Part shown: positions 1 through 6,736 of the stretch, piece by piece
Layout of the letters: the number at the start of each line of letters is the position of its first letter
Numbering within the stretch: the stretch's first letter is position 1
Source: an uncultured Collinsella sp.
Lineage (GTDB): Bacteria; Actinomycetota; Coriobacteriia; Coriobacteriales; Coriobacteriaceae
DNA: 31,379 nucleotides
Direction of reading: 5' to 3'
NCBI GenBank assembly: GCA_902494035.1
Contig: CABURV010000019.1
Location: 1 to 31,379 of the forward strand
The notes under the pieces: model-generated
Told to the model about the DNA's origin: nothing
What the model saw: the letters and a program-made list of their open reading frames with translations, nothing else
The model's database searches: none
Program-made: the position numbers and the translations under genes

Positions 1-2
1 CG

Positions 3-809
3 CTTAACGGCGCCGTGCTGACCTGCGACGTTATGGAGCTTGGCGAGCCGGATGCAAGCGGCCGTCGCAGCCCCGTCGCCACGGGCGAGACCGTCGAGCT
101 TCCCGCCACCACGGTGATCTGCGCCGTGGGCGAGGGCATCGATGCCAGCCTGTACGATGCCGCGGGCGTCGAGCACGACCGTCGCGGCCGTCTTGCCGCC
201 ACCTCCACCGGCGTCGAGGGCGTTTGGGCTGCAGGTGACTGCCGTCGCGGTCCTGCTACCGTGGTCGAGGCTATTGCCGACGCCGCCGAGGTCGCCCGTG
301 CCATCGCCGGTGTGGACTTTAACAAGTACACCGACTGCAACGAGCAGGCCGGCCGCGAGGACACCTGCTACGAGCGCAAGGGGTCGCTGTGCCGCGACAA
401 GCGCAACTGCACCAAGACCCGCTGCCTGGGCTGCGGCTCGGTGTGCGAGGTCTGCTGCGACGTGTGCCCCAACCGCGCCAACGTGGCAATTAAGGTGCCG
501 GGCCTGGCCAAGCATCAGGTCGTCCATGTCGACGGCATGTGCAACGAGTGCGGCAACTGCGCCGTGTTCTGCCCTTACCAGGAGGGTCGTCCCTACAAGG
601 ACAAGCTCACCCTGTTCTGGAGCGAGGAGGACATGGAGAACTCCGAGAACGAGGGCTTCCTGGCCGTGGACGAGGACCACTTTAAGGTTCGCGTCGCCGG
701 CACGGTCCGCACCGTCTCGGTCGATGCCGTCAACACCGGTCTTCCCGAGGCCGTCCGCCTGACCATCAGGGCTGTGCGCGACAACTATTCGTACCTTCTT
801 AAGAAATAG
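3..809 (+). CDS. ygfK: YgfK-type FAD/Fe-S oxidoreductase, 3' part (partial)
   Basis: This is the C-terminal 268 or so residues of a large flavin/iron-sulphur oxidoreductase whose start lies left of the window. The visible part opens with the end of a pyridine-nucleotide-disulphide oxidoreductase fold (TVICAVGEG, then the FAD-contacting VWAAGDCRRGPATVVEAI). A ferredoxin-like tail follows with clustered cysteines (CLGCGSVCEVCCDVCP and CNECGNCAVFCP), enough for two 4Fe-4S clusters. This architecture matches YgfK, often annotated as putative selenate reductase subunit and encoded with xdhD and ssnA in E. coli. In the urate locus it is thought to move electrons between NAD(P)H and the hydroxylase. 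The next gene begins 11 bp downstream, so co-transcription is likely. The family call is fairly sure; the substrate is inferred. Confidence 0.8.
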   Translation, partial: LNGAVLTCDVMELGEPDASGRRSPVATGETVELPATTVICAVGEGIDASLYDAAGVEHDRRGRLAATSTGVEGVWAAGDCRRGPATVVEAIADAAEVARAIAGVDFNKYTDCNEQAGREDTCYERKGSLCRDKRNCTKTRCLGCGSVCEVCCDVCPNRANVAIKVPGLAKHQVVHVDGMCNECGNCAVFCPYQEGRPYKDKLTLFWSEEDMENSENEGFLAVDEDHFKVRVAGTVRTVSVDAVNTGLPEAVRLTIRAVRDNYSYLLKK

Positions 810-820
810 GCGAGTCTCTT

Positions 821-1300
821 ATGGCCAAATCCATTCAACATAACGTGGCCTACGTTGCCTGCGGAAGCGGTTGCGCCTCCGCAGGCGGCGACGCCCGCTG
901 CAGCGAAGGCTGCATTGGCTGTGGCGCCTGTGTCACGGCCTGCCCCCACGGCGCTATTGCGCTGGTCGATGGCATCGCCCGCGTGGATCGCTCCAAATGC
1001 ACGGGCTGTGGCCTGTGCGGCATGGCGTGCCCGCAGCGCGTGATTGCCTTCGTCCCCGGCTACCAGAACATCCTGGTGCGCTGCAACAACACCGATAAGG
1101 GCGCCATTGCGCGCAAGATCTGCGACACGAGCTGCATCGGTTGCGGCATGTGCGCCAAAAAGTGCCCTGCCGGCGCTATCCGCATCGAGGACAACTGCGC
1201 CCATATCGACGGCGTGGACTGCCTGTCGTGCGGCATGTGCGCCGTCGTCTGCCCGCATGGCGCCATCCACGACCGCACCGGCATCGCCGCCGGCGTGTAG
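821..1300 (+). CDS. Four-cluster 4Fe-4S ferredoxin-like protein (RnfB-like)
   Basis: This 159-residue polyferredoxin carries four CxxCxxCxxxCP motifs: CIGCGACVTACP, CTGCGLCGMACP, CIGCGMCAKKCP and CLSCGMCAVVCP. It can therefore bind up to four 4Fe-4S clusters. A further Cys-rich stretch (CGSGCASAGGDARC) lies at the N-terminus. It has no signal peptide or membrane segment, so it should be cytoplasmic. It sits 11 bp after the ygfK-type gene and 12 bp before the xanthine dehydrogenase. The likely role is an electron wire between the molybdenum hydroxylase and the flavoprotein, or a cellular ferredoxin pool. The resemblance to the ferredoxin part of RnfB is by motif only; membership in an Rnf complex is not suggested by the neighbours. 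Confidence 0.8.
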   Translation: MAKSIQHNVAYVACGSGCASAGGDARCSEGCIGCGACVTACPHGAIALVDGIARVDRSKCTGCGLCGMACPQRVIAFVPGYQNILVRCNNTDKGAIARKICDTSCIGCGMCAKKCPAGAIRIEDNCAHIDGVDCLSCGMCAVVCPHGAIHDRTGIAAGV

Positions 1301-1312
1301 AAGGGAATCACC

Positions 1313-4090
1313 ATGGCCCAGGAATTCACTTTTACCGTTAACGGTGTCGAGCACACGACGACGGAGAATAAACCACTGCTGCGCTATCTGCGCGACGACC
1401 TGCACATTCACTCCGCCAAGGACGGCTGCTCCGAGGGCGCCTGCGGCACCTGCACCATCCATGTGGACGGTGCGGCCGTCAAGGCGTGCGTGCTGACCAC
1501 CGCTCTTGCCGCCGGCCGCAACATCGTGACCGTCGAGGGCCTGCCCGAGGACGTGCGCGAGGCCTTTGTGTACGCCTTTGGCGCCGTGGGCGCCGTGCAG
1601 TGCGGCTTTTGCATCCCCGGTATGGTCATGGCGGGCGCAGCGCTCATCGCCGAGGACCCCGAGCCCACCGAGGAGCAGATCAAGTACGCCATTCGCGGTA
1701 ACGTCTGTCGCTGCACCGGCTACAAAAAGATTATCGAGGGCATCTCGCTGGCCGCTGCGGTGCTCCGCGGCGAAAAGCAGATCGACGAGGACCTGGAGCG
1801 CGGCGATGACTACGGCGTGGGCAAGCGCGCCTTCCGTATCGACGTGCGCAAGAAGGTGCTCGGCGAGGGCAAGTATCCCGACGACATCGACGAGCTCGAT
1901 CAGCCGGGCCTGACCTATGCCAGCGCCGTGCGCTCCAAGTATCCGCGCGCCCGTGTGCTCTCCATCGATACCTCCAAGGCCGAGGCCCTGCCCGGTGTGG
2001 TGGGCATCCTGCGCGCCGAGGACGTGCCGGTCAACCAGGTCGGCCACCTTATCCAGGACTGGGACGTCATGATCGCGGCGGGCGATATCACCCGCTGCGT
2101 GGGTGACGCCATCGTACTGGTGGTTGCCGAGGACGAGGCGACGCTCGAGAAGGCCAAGAAGCTCGTAAAGATCGATTACGAGCCGCTGGAGCCCGTGCGT
2201 AACATTGTCGAGGCCAGGGCTGCCGACGCCCCTCGCCTGCACGACAGCTTCTTTGCCTTCGGCAACACGGTGGAGCTCAAGGACAACGTGTGTCAGAGCC
2301 GCCATGTGACGCGCGGCGACGCCGCCAAGGCGCTGGCGGAGAGTGCGTTCACCGTGACGCAGCGCTTTACCACGCCCTTTACCGAGCATGCCTTCTTGGA
2401 GCCCGAGTGCGCCGTTGCCTTCCCGTACAAGAACGGCGTCAAGGTGCAGTCGACCGACCAGGGTGCCTACGACACGCGCAAAGAGTGTGCCCACATGTTT
2501 GGCTGGGACAACGAGCCCGAGCGCGTGGTCGTCGAGACCATGCTCGTGGGCGGCGGCTTTGGCGGTAAGGAGGACGTTTCGATCCAGCACCTGGCCGCGC
2601 TCGCCGCATATAAGTTCCAGCGTCCTGTGAAGTGCAAGCTCACGCGCGCCGAGTCGCTCGCTTTCCATCCCAAGCGCCATGCCATGGACGGTACCTTTAC
2701 GCTGGGCTGCGACGCCGAGGGCAACTTTACCGGTCTGGACTGCGAGATCAACTTTGACACCGGCGCCTACGCGTCGCTGTGCGGCCCGGTGCTCGAGCGC
2801 GCCTGCACGCATGCCGTCGGCCCCTACAAGTACCAGAACACTGACATTCGCGGTTTTGGCTACTACACCAACAACCCGCCCGCCGGCGCGTACCGCGGCT
2901 TTGGCGTTTGCCAGTCCGAGTTTGCGCTCGAGAGCCTGATCGACCTGCTGGCAGAGAAGGTCGGCCTGGATCCGTGGGAGATTCGTTACCGAAACGCCAT
3001 CGAGCCGGGCGAGGTTTTGCCCAACGGCCAGATTGCCGACTGCTCCACGGCGCTTAAGGAGACGCTGCTCGAGGTCAAGGATGCCTACTATGCGCATCCC
3101 GGACATGCCGGTATCGCCTGCGCCATGAAGAACGCCGGTGTGGGTGTGGGCCTGCCCGATGCCGGCCGCTGCAAGATTCGCATCGAGGACGGCGTGGCTG
3201 TGGTCTATGCCGCCACGTCCGACATCGGCCAGGGCTGCAACACCGTCTTTTTGCAGGACGTTGCCGAGGCATGCGGCCTGCCGCTTCGCTGCATTGCCAA
3301 CGGCGAGTGCTCCACCGAGAACGCTCCCGACTCCGGCACCACGTCTGGTTCGCGTCAGACGGTCGTGACCGGCGAGGCCGTGCGCGGTGCCGCCTTCCTG
3401 CTGCGCGATGCCATGCTTGACATCGAGGCCGGCAAGTCTGCGCCCGCCGCTCCCGTGAATGCACATGGCGACGGCGTCAAGATCGAGTACGACGACGGTC
3501 GCGCCTATCAGCTGCACACGCAGGAGCTCGTCGCTGGTCAGGGTATGCATCCTCAGGATCCCGCGGCCGCCATCAAGGCGCTCGAGGGATGCGAGTTTGG
3601 CTACGTGTACCTGGAGCCGACCGACAAGCTGGGCGCCGACGTTCCCAACCCCAAGAGCCACATCTGCTACGGCTTTGCCACGCATGTGGTCATTTTGGAT
3701 GATGACGGTCGCGTGAGCGAGGTCTATGCCGCGCACGATTCCGGCAAGGTGGTCAACCCCATCTCCATCCAGGGTCAGATCGAAGGCGGTGTGCTCATGG
3801 GTATGGGCTATGCGCTTACCGAGGACTGGCCGCTCAAGGACTGCGTACCCCAGGCAAGGTACGGTACGCTCGGGCTGTTCCGTGCGCCCGAAATACCGGA
3901 TATCCACGCCATCTACGTGGAGAAGGACGAGCTGCTGCCCGTGGCATACGGCGGCAAGGGCATCGGCGAGATCGCAACGATCCCCACGGCGCCCGCCGTA
4001 CAGAACGCCTATCGCGCATTTGACGGCAAGCTGCGTCCGGATCTGCCCATGGTGGATACGCCCTACAGCCGCGCTCGTCACCGCGGGTAG
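1313..4090 (+). CDS. xdhD: Selenium-dependent xanthine dehydrogenase, fused 2Fe-2S and molybdopterin subunits
   Basis: This 925-residue protein fuses an N-terminal 2Fe-2S module to a molybdopterin-binding module. The first cluster uses Cys39, 44, 47 and 59 (GCSEGACGTC). The second uses Cys97, 100, 132 and 134 (CGFC, CRCTGY). The catalytic part carries the Mo-cofactor loop GGGFGGKED and, near the C-terminus, GGKGIGEIA, whose Glu886 matches the active-site base of xanthine dehydrogenases. The size is close to E. coli XdhD. It should hydroxylate a purine such as hypoxanthine or xanthine, or run in reverse on urate. No FAD-domain partner is encoded in the window; the adjacent ferredoxin and YgfK may substitute. 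yqeB, yqeC, xdhC and mocA downstream suggest a labile selenium-containing Mo centre. The start is ATG 1313 after AAGGGAATCACC. Confidence 0.88.
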   Translation: MAQEFTFTVNGVEHTTTENKPLLRYLRDDLHIHSAKDGCSEGACGTCTIHVDGAAVKACVLTTALAAGRNIVTVEGLPEDVREAFVYAFGAVGAVQCGFCIPGMVMAGAALIAEDPEPTEEQIKYAIRGNVCRCTGYKKIIEGISLAAAVLRGEKQIDEDLERGDDYGVGKRAFRIDVRKKVLGEGKYPDDIDELDQPGLTYASAVRSKYPRARVLSIDTSKAEALPGVVGILRAEDVPVNQVGHLIQDWDVMIAAGDITRCVGDAIVLVVAEDEATLEKAKKLVKIDYEPLEPVRNIVEARAADAPRLHDSFFAFGNTVELKDNVCQSRHVTRGDAAKALAESAFTVTQRFTTPFTEHAFLEPECAVAFPYKNGVKVQSTDQGAYDTRKECAHMFGWDNEPERVVVETMLVGGGFGGKEDVSIQHLAALAAYKFQRPVKCKLTRAESLAFHPKRHAMDGTFTLGCDAEGNFTGLDCEINFDTGAYASLCGPVLERACTHAVGPYKYQNTDIRGFGYYTNNPPAGAYRGFGVCQSEFALESLIDLLAEKVGLDPWEIRYRNAIEPGEVLPNGQIADCSTALKETLLEVKDAYYAHPGHAGIACAMKNAGVGVGLPDAGRCKIRIEDGVAVVYAATSDIGQGCNTVFLQDVAEACGLPLRCIANGECSTENAPDSGTTSGSRQTVVTGEAVRGAAFLLRDAMLDIEAGKSAPAAPVNAHGDGVKIEYDDGRAYQLHTQELVAGQGMHPQDPAAAIKALEGCEFGYVYLEPTDKLGADVPNPKSHICYGFATHVVILDDDGRVSEVYAAHDSGKVVNPISIQGQIEGGVLMGMGYALTEDWPLKDCVPQARYGTLGLFRAPEIPDIHAIYVEKDELLPVAYGGKGIGEIATIPTAPAVQNAYRAFDGKLRPDLPMVDTPYSRARHRG

Positions 4091-4158
4091 GGTAGAGCGC
4101 GGACGGCATTGCTGACGGGCAGTTCGCGCTCAGCATCAACTACATACGCTGCGCCTTT

Positions 4159-4190
4159 GGCCCCGGCTCCATCGCGAGCCGGGGCCTTTT
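4159..4190 (+). terminator. Rho-independent terminator after xdhD
   Basis: An 11-bp perfect GC stem, GGCCCCGGCTC at 4159-4169 with GAGCCGGGGCC at 4176-4186, has a 6-nt loop and is followed by TTTT. It lies 69 bp past the xdhD stop and should end the ygfK-ferredoxin-xdhD transcript. Confidence 0.85.
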
Positions 4191-4248
4191 GTCTGGAGCG
4201 GAGGCCGCGTCTCGAAACGGGTCGTGCTTTCCTTTTGAGCCTCGGGAC

Positions 4249-4548
4249 TGCGGACGATTTCTTGGACCGTTACGCGGCCCTTCCCAGTGCGGCGCGGAAC
4301 TCGGCCGGCGTGCGGCCGCCGAGCGCATCGCTGCGCCTCTCCGTATTGTATCGGCCGATCCAGCCCCCGAGCTCCTCGATGAAGCGGGCGGGGGTCCAGC
4401 CCGACCAGTCCCTGCCGTGCCAGAACTCCCTCTTGAGCAGGTCGAAGAAGCCCTCCATCGCCGCGTTGTCCGGGCTGCAGCCCTTGGCCGACATGCTCCT
4501 GGCGAGGCCGTGCCCCTTGCAGATCGAGATCCAGCCGGGCCAGCGGTA
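4249..4548 (-). mobile_element. IS3-family insertion sequence remnant
   Basis: This is the 3' end of an IS3-family element in minus orientation. It comprises the last third of the OrfB transposase (stop at 4270) plus a possible terminal repeat, TGCGGACGATTTCTTGGA, at 4249-4266. The element's other end, its orfA and most of orfB are missing. The homology stops at 4548, exactly where the first CGGAAAAGTGTC repeat starts, which marks the truncation point. The terminal-repeat assignment is a guess from position. Confidence 0.7.
4270..4548 (-). pseudogene. Truncated IS3-family transposase (OrfB C-terminus)
   Basis: Read on the minus strand, about 92 residues survive, running YRWPGWISICKGHGLARSMS and then SAKGCSPDNAAMEGFFDLL, KREFWHGRDWSGW, and YNTERRSDALGGRTPAEFR near the end. 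These are typical of the C-terminal rve integrase core of IS3/IS150-group transposases. They include the last catalytic Glu in the NAAMEGFF context and the usual YNxxR segment. The N-terminal part with the first two acidic catalytic residues is gone and there is no start codon with a ribosome site, so the fragment cannot transpose. It lies between the xdhD terminator and an unknown gene. It is a scar in the purine locus rather than part of the pathway. Confidence 0.85.
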
Positions 4549-4625
4549 CGGAAAAGTGTCGAAATAGGCACCTTAAAACTTCGGAAAAGTGTCAAATTCG
4601 ATAGGCAAATTATCCGGAAAAGTGT
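4549..4625. repeat. Three direct repeats CGGAAAAGTGT with exact 33-bp period
   Basis: The core CGGAAAAGTGT(C) occurs at 4549-4560, 4582-4593 and 4615-4625, each start exactly 33 bp after the last. The 21-22 bp between cores differ, apart from a shared ATAGGCA. On the minus strand the cores read ACACTTTTCCG and face the IS remnant. The spacing of about three helical turns puts all cores on one DNA face, as in an operator or iteron array. I do not recognise the binding protein. Confidence 0.8.
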
Positions 4626-4636
4626 AGCTGGATGAC

Positions 4637-4662
4637 AAAACAGCACTTAGAAGCCGGTGCTG
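4637..4662 (-). terminator. Terminator of the minus-strand unknown membrane protein gene
   Basis: On the minus strand, CAGCAC (4662-4657) pairs with GTGCTG (4646-4641) and is followed directly by TTTTG. It lies 34 bp past the stop of the gene that ends at 4696. The stem is only 6 bp with a 10-nt loop, so the terminator may be weak. Confidence 0.55.
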
Positions 4663-4695
4663 GATGCGGGATCCTGCGGCTGCCTTCAGCTCTCG

Positions 4696-5682
4696 CTACT
4701 CGTCGTCCCCGTCGTTGGGGTCGCCCTTGAGGGTGTTGATGCCCAGGTACTGGTTGTCGTTCTCTTTTTGCTGGGTCTCCGACTCCGCTTGGGTGGGGCC
4801 GCGGAACAGCTGGAATCCCTCAAACGCAATGACGCCGAGCAGGGCAATGACAATGGCGATAAAGGCAACCTTGACTGCCTGCGGAAATTCAGAGAAACGC
4901 AGCGCCTTTTCCTCGACGTAATAATCGGCGAAGCGCTCTTCGCCCGTGCTTTTGGTATACGCCGGTGTGGGCGCGGCCTCCGGGTCATATTCCGGTGCAG
5001 GCGTGGCAGCGTACGGATCGTTGAGATAATCGCTCGATGCGGTGCCATAATCCTCGGTCTCGATGCGACTGGTGCCAACATAGTCATCGGAATAATCGGA
5101 ATATGCCGCACCGCCCTCATAGTCCGCGGCGCTCGTGTTGGCGGCAAAAAGTGGGTTAACTGGAACATCGAGCGCCGGCATGCCGGTAGAGGTCTCATCC
5201 AGATCGGCTGCAGCCCAGGAATCGTAGGCAACCTGATGGGCAACGGGCTCATCGAGCCTTGCGACCGGAGGCTTGCGTGCCGCAGGAGCAGGCAACTGCT
5301 GGGCGCTGTACATAACGGTGCTGTCGGCCGATTTGCCCTGCGTCGCTGCAGCGAGAAATGCCGCCGTCTCGGACGGGTCGCTTGCGGGGCGGGGAGCGGG
5401 CGTGGGCGCCGAAGTGGGTGCGGGCGTAGGCGCGGGCGTCGAAACAGGCGACTGCGCAGGAGTCGGCGCAGGTGCGGACTTAGGCGCAAGTGCGGGATTG
5501 GGGCTTGACGGGCGAGCCCCGCCGCCCATGAGTTCGTCGGCGGTCCACGGGCGATCATCCATCACGTCGTCAAGGCTCAGCGAAAACAGGTCGTCTTCAC
5601 CCTCATCGAACATGCGGTGCACATGTCCACCAATTGCCGGAATCAATCCGCGACCGGTGCATGATGCCTTGCTCAACGCCAT
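4696..5682 (-). CDS. Unknown Pro/Ala-rich protein with one C-terminal membrane segment
   Basis: This is a 328-residue protein that I do not recognise. The acidic N-terminal part (FDEGEDDLFSLSLDDVMDD) is followed at about residues 50-95 by a Pro/Ala/Thr-rich tract with PAPTPAP-like repeats. An acidic Tyr/Asp-rich stretch comes next, then a single hydrophobic helix at about 269-293 (AFIAIVIALLGVIAF) and a 35-residue polar tail. There is no signal peptide. The layout suggests a cytoplasmic disordered domain tethered to the membrane near the C-terminus. ATG 5682 is chosen because it follows GAAAGGAT at good spacing; upstream in-frame starts lack such a site. It lies within the purine locus but shows no link to purine chemistry. 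It could be a cell-envelope or division-associated protein; that is speculation. Confidence 0.75.
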   Translation of the reverse strand: MALSKASCTGRGLIPAIGGHVHRMFDEGEDDLFSLSLDDVMDDRPWTADELMGGGARPSSPNPALAPKSAPAPTPAQSPVSTPAPTPAPTSAPTPAPRPASDPSETAAFLAAATQGKSADSTVMYSAQQLPAPAARKPPVARLDEPVAHQVAYDSWAAADLDETSTGMPALDVPVNPLFAANTSAADYEGGAAYSDYSDDYVGTSRIETEDYGTASSDYLNDPYAATPAPEYDPEAAPTPAYTKSTGEERFADYYVEEKALRFSEFPQAVKVAFIAIVIALLGVIAFEGFQLFRGPTQAESETQQKENDNQYLGINTLKGDPNDGDDE

Positions 5683-5716
5683 TCTGTTCCATCCTTTCGA
5701 AATACTAATGACATCG

Positions 5717-5722
5717 ATTATA
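5717..5722 (-). promoter_or_regulatory. Candidate -10 box for the unknown membrane protein gene
   Basis: On the minus strand a perfect TATAAT lies 34 bp upstream of the start at 5682. No convincing -35 hexamer is visible at 16-18 bp, so the call rests on the -10 match and its distance from the gene. Confidence 0.4.
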
Positions 5723-5805
5723 TGGAACTTCCCAAGCGGCTCGGTCTTGGATTCGTGCTTTCCAGAACTCGCGCCCAAAAGGGGAGGGGCAATCCAGGCG
5801 AGTGC

Positions 5806-6459
5806 CTACTTGTCGCCGGCCGCCGCCTTGGCCTCATTGAGGTAGCTATAGAAGCTGTATTTGGAGATACCAAAGAACTCGCAGGCGCGCTCGCTCGACT
5901 TGGAAATGAGGAAGGCGCCGCGACGGTCGAGGTAGCCAATGGCACGAATGCGCTCGTCTTTGGTCATGAGTGCCGCGGGCTTGCCCACAAACTGCTCGCA
6001 CTCGTGCAGCAGGTCCTCGAGCAGGTCGCCGATGTTCTTGGTAATGGGCTCGGGCTCGGTATAGCCCGTGCTGCCGGTGCCGGTAAAGGCGTCGAGCGAA
6101 CGCTCAAAAGCCTTCATGAGCGTAATGTCAAAGTTAATGCCCAAAATGCCGACGGGCTTGCCCTCATCGTTGCGGATAAAGATGGTCGAGGACTTGAGCA
6201 GCTTGCCGTCGGCGGTTTTAGTGAGGTACGGCTCGCGGTCGTGTATGTCGGTGGTGCCCTCGTGCATGGACTCAAACACAATATGGCTGGGGCCGTCACC
6301 CAGTTTGCGCCCGCTGACGTGGCCGTTTTCGATCACTACGATGGAGTGGTCCACGTCCTCGGTCTCCAGATCGTGGACGACGACTTCGCAGTTGGGACCA
6401 AATTGGAGCGCCAGACCGTGTGCGAGGCGCTTGTAAAACTCAATCTGTGCGGGGGTCAT
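5806..6459 (-). CDS. YheO-like PAS domain / helix-turn-helix transcriptional regulator
   Basis: This 217-residue regulator has an N-terminal YheO-type PAS domain at about residues 5-115 (VVVHDLE, DHSIVVIENGHVSGRKLGD, VGILGINFD). A C-terminal helix-turn-helix spans about 157-212 (RGAFLISKSSERACEFFG, ISKYSFYSYL). The family includes DauR-like regulators of amino-acid catabolism. The PAS domain probably binds a small ligand; which one is unknown. ATG 6459 is preferred to 6489 because AGGAAGG at 6465-6471 sits just upstream of it. The gene is divergent from dpaL across a 277-bp region holding two matching dyads, so it very likely controls dpaL-ygeY-ygeW and perhaps itself. Whether it activates or represses cannot be read from the sequence. 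Confidence 0.85.
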   Translation of the reverse strand: MTPAQIEFYKRLAHGLALQFGPNCEVVVHDLETEDVDHSIVVIENGHVSGRKLGDGPSHIVFESMHEGTTDIHDREPYLTKTADGKLLKSSTIFIRNDEGKPVGILGINFDITLMKAFERSLDAFTGTGSTGYTEPEPITKNIGDLLEDLLHECEQFVGKPAALMTKDERIRAIGYLDRRGAFLISKSSERACEFFGISKYSFYSYLNEAKAAAGDK

Positions 6460-6578
6460 GGGTGCCTTCCTAAAAATTAGTTTGGGCATACTTTGCCATA
6501 AACCACACCTGTTCGCAAATAACGAAAGCGTCGCTGCGTTATGTAACCGTTCGGCGGCGAAAAGGTACCGATTACGGC

Positions 6579-6593
6579 AACAAACAATTTGTT
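6579..6593. promoter_or_regulatory. Operator candidate 1, AACAAA-N3-TTTGTT
   Basis: This is a perfect 6+3+6 inverted repeat with spacer CAA, located between the divergent PAS-HTH regulator and dpaL. An identical-arm copy lies at 6630-6644. It is a probable binding site for the adjacent regulator. Confidence 0.65.
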
Positions 6594-6629
6594 AGGTTTG
6601 CCAATCAAAAAGTGTGATAGAACATTACT

Positions 6630-6644
6630 AACAAACTTTTTGTT
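6630..6644. promoter_or_regulatory. Operator candidate 2, AACAAA-N3-TTTGTT
   Basis: This is a second perfect copy of the 15-bp dyad, with spacer CTT. It starts exactly 51 bp after the first, about five helical turns, so two dimers could bind the same face and cooperate. It ends 92 bp before the dpaL start. Confidence 0.65.
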
Positions 6645-6736
6645 TGGCATCCACATAAAAGTTCAGTCGCATGAATGGGAATGGGCTGAAACGCGTATGC
6701 GGGGGCCGGCAAGAGAGGACTTAAGGAGTTCACCGT

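Noticed and set aside
785..4081. 1098-codon open frame antisense to the ferredoxin and xdhD
   Set aside because: It mirrors the two real genes codon for codon, is rich in Ala/Gly/Val/His/Leu typical of high-GC shadows, and has no domain. The plus strand carries complete Fe-S and molybdopterin motifs.
4109..4646. Several overlapping open frames across the IS remnant and repeat array
   Set aside because: Only the minus frame ending at 4270 shows transposase similarity; the others run through the terminator and repeats.
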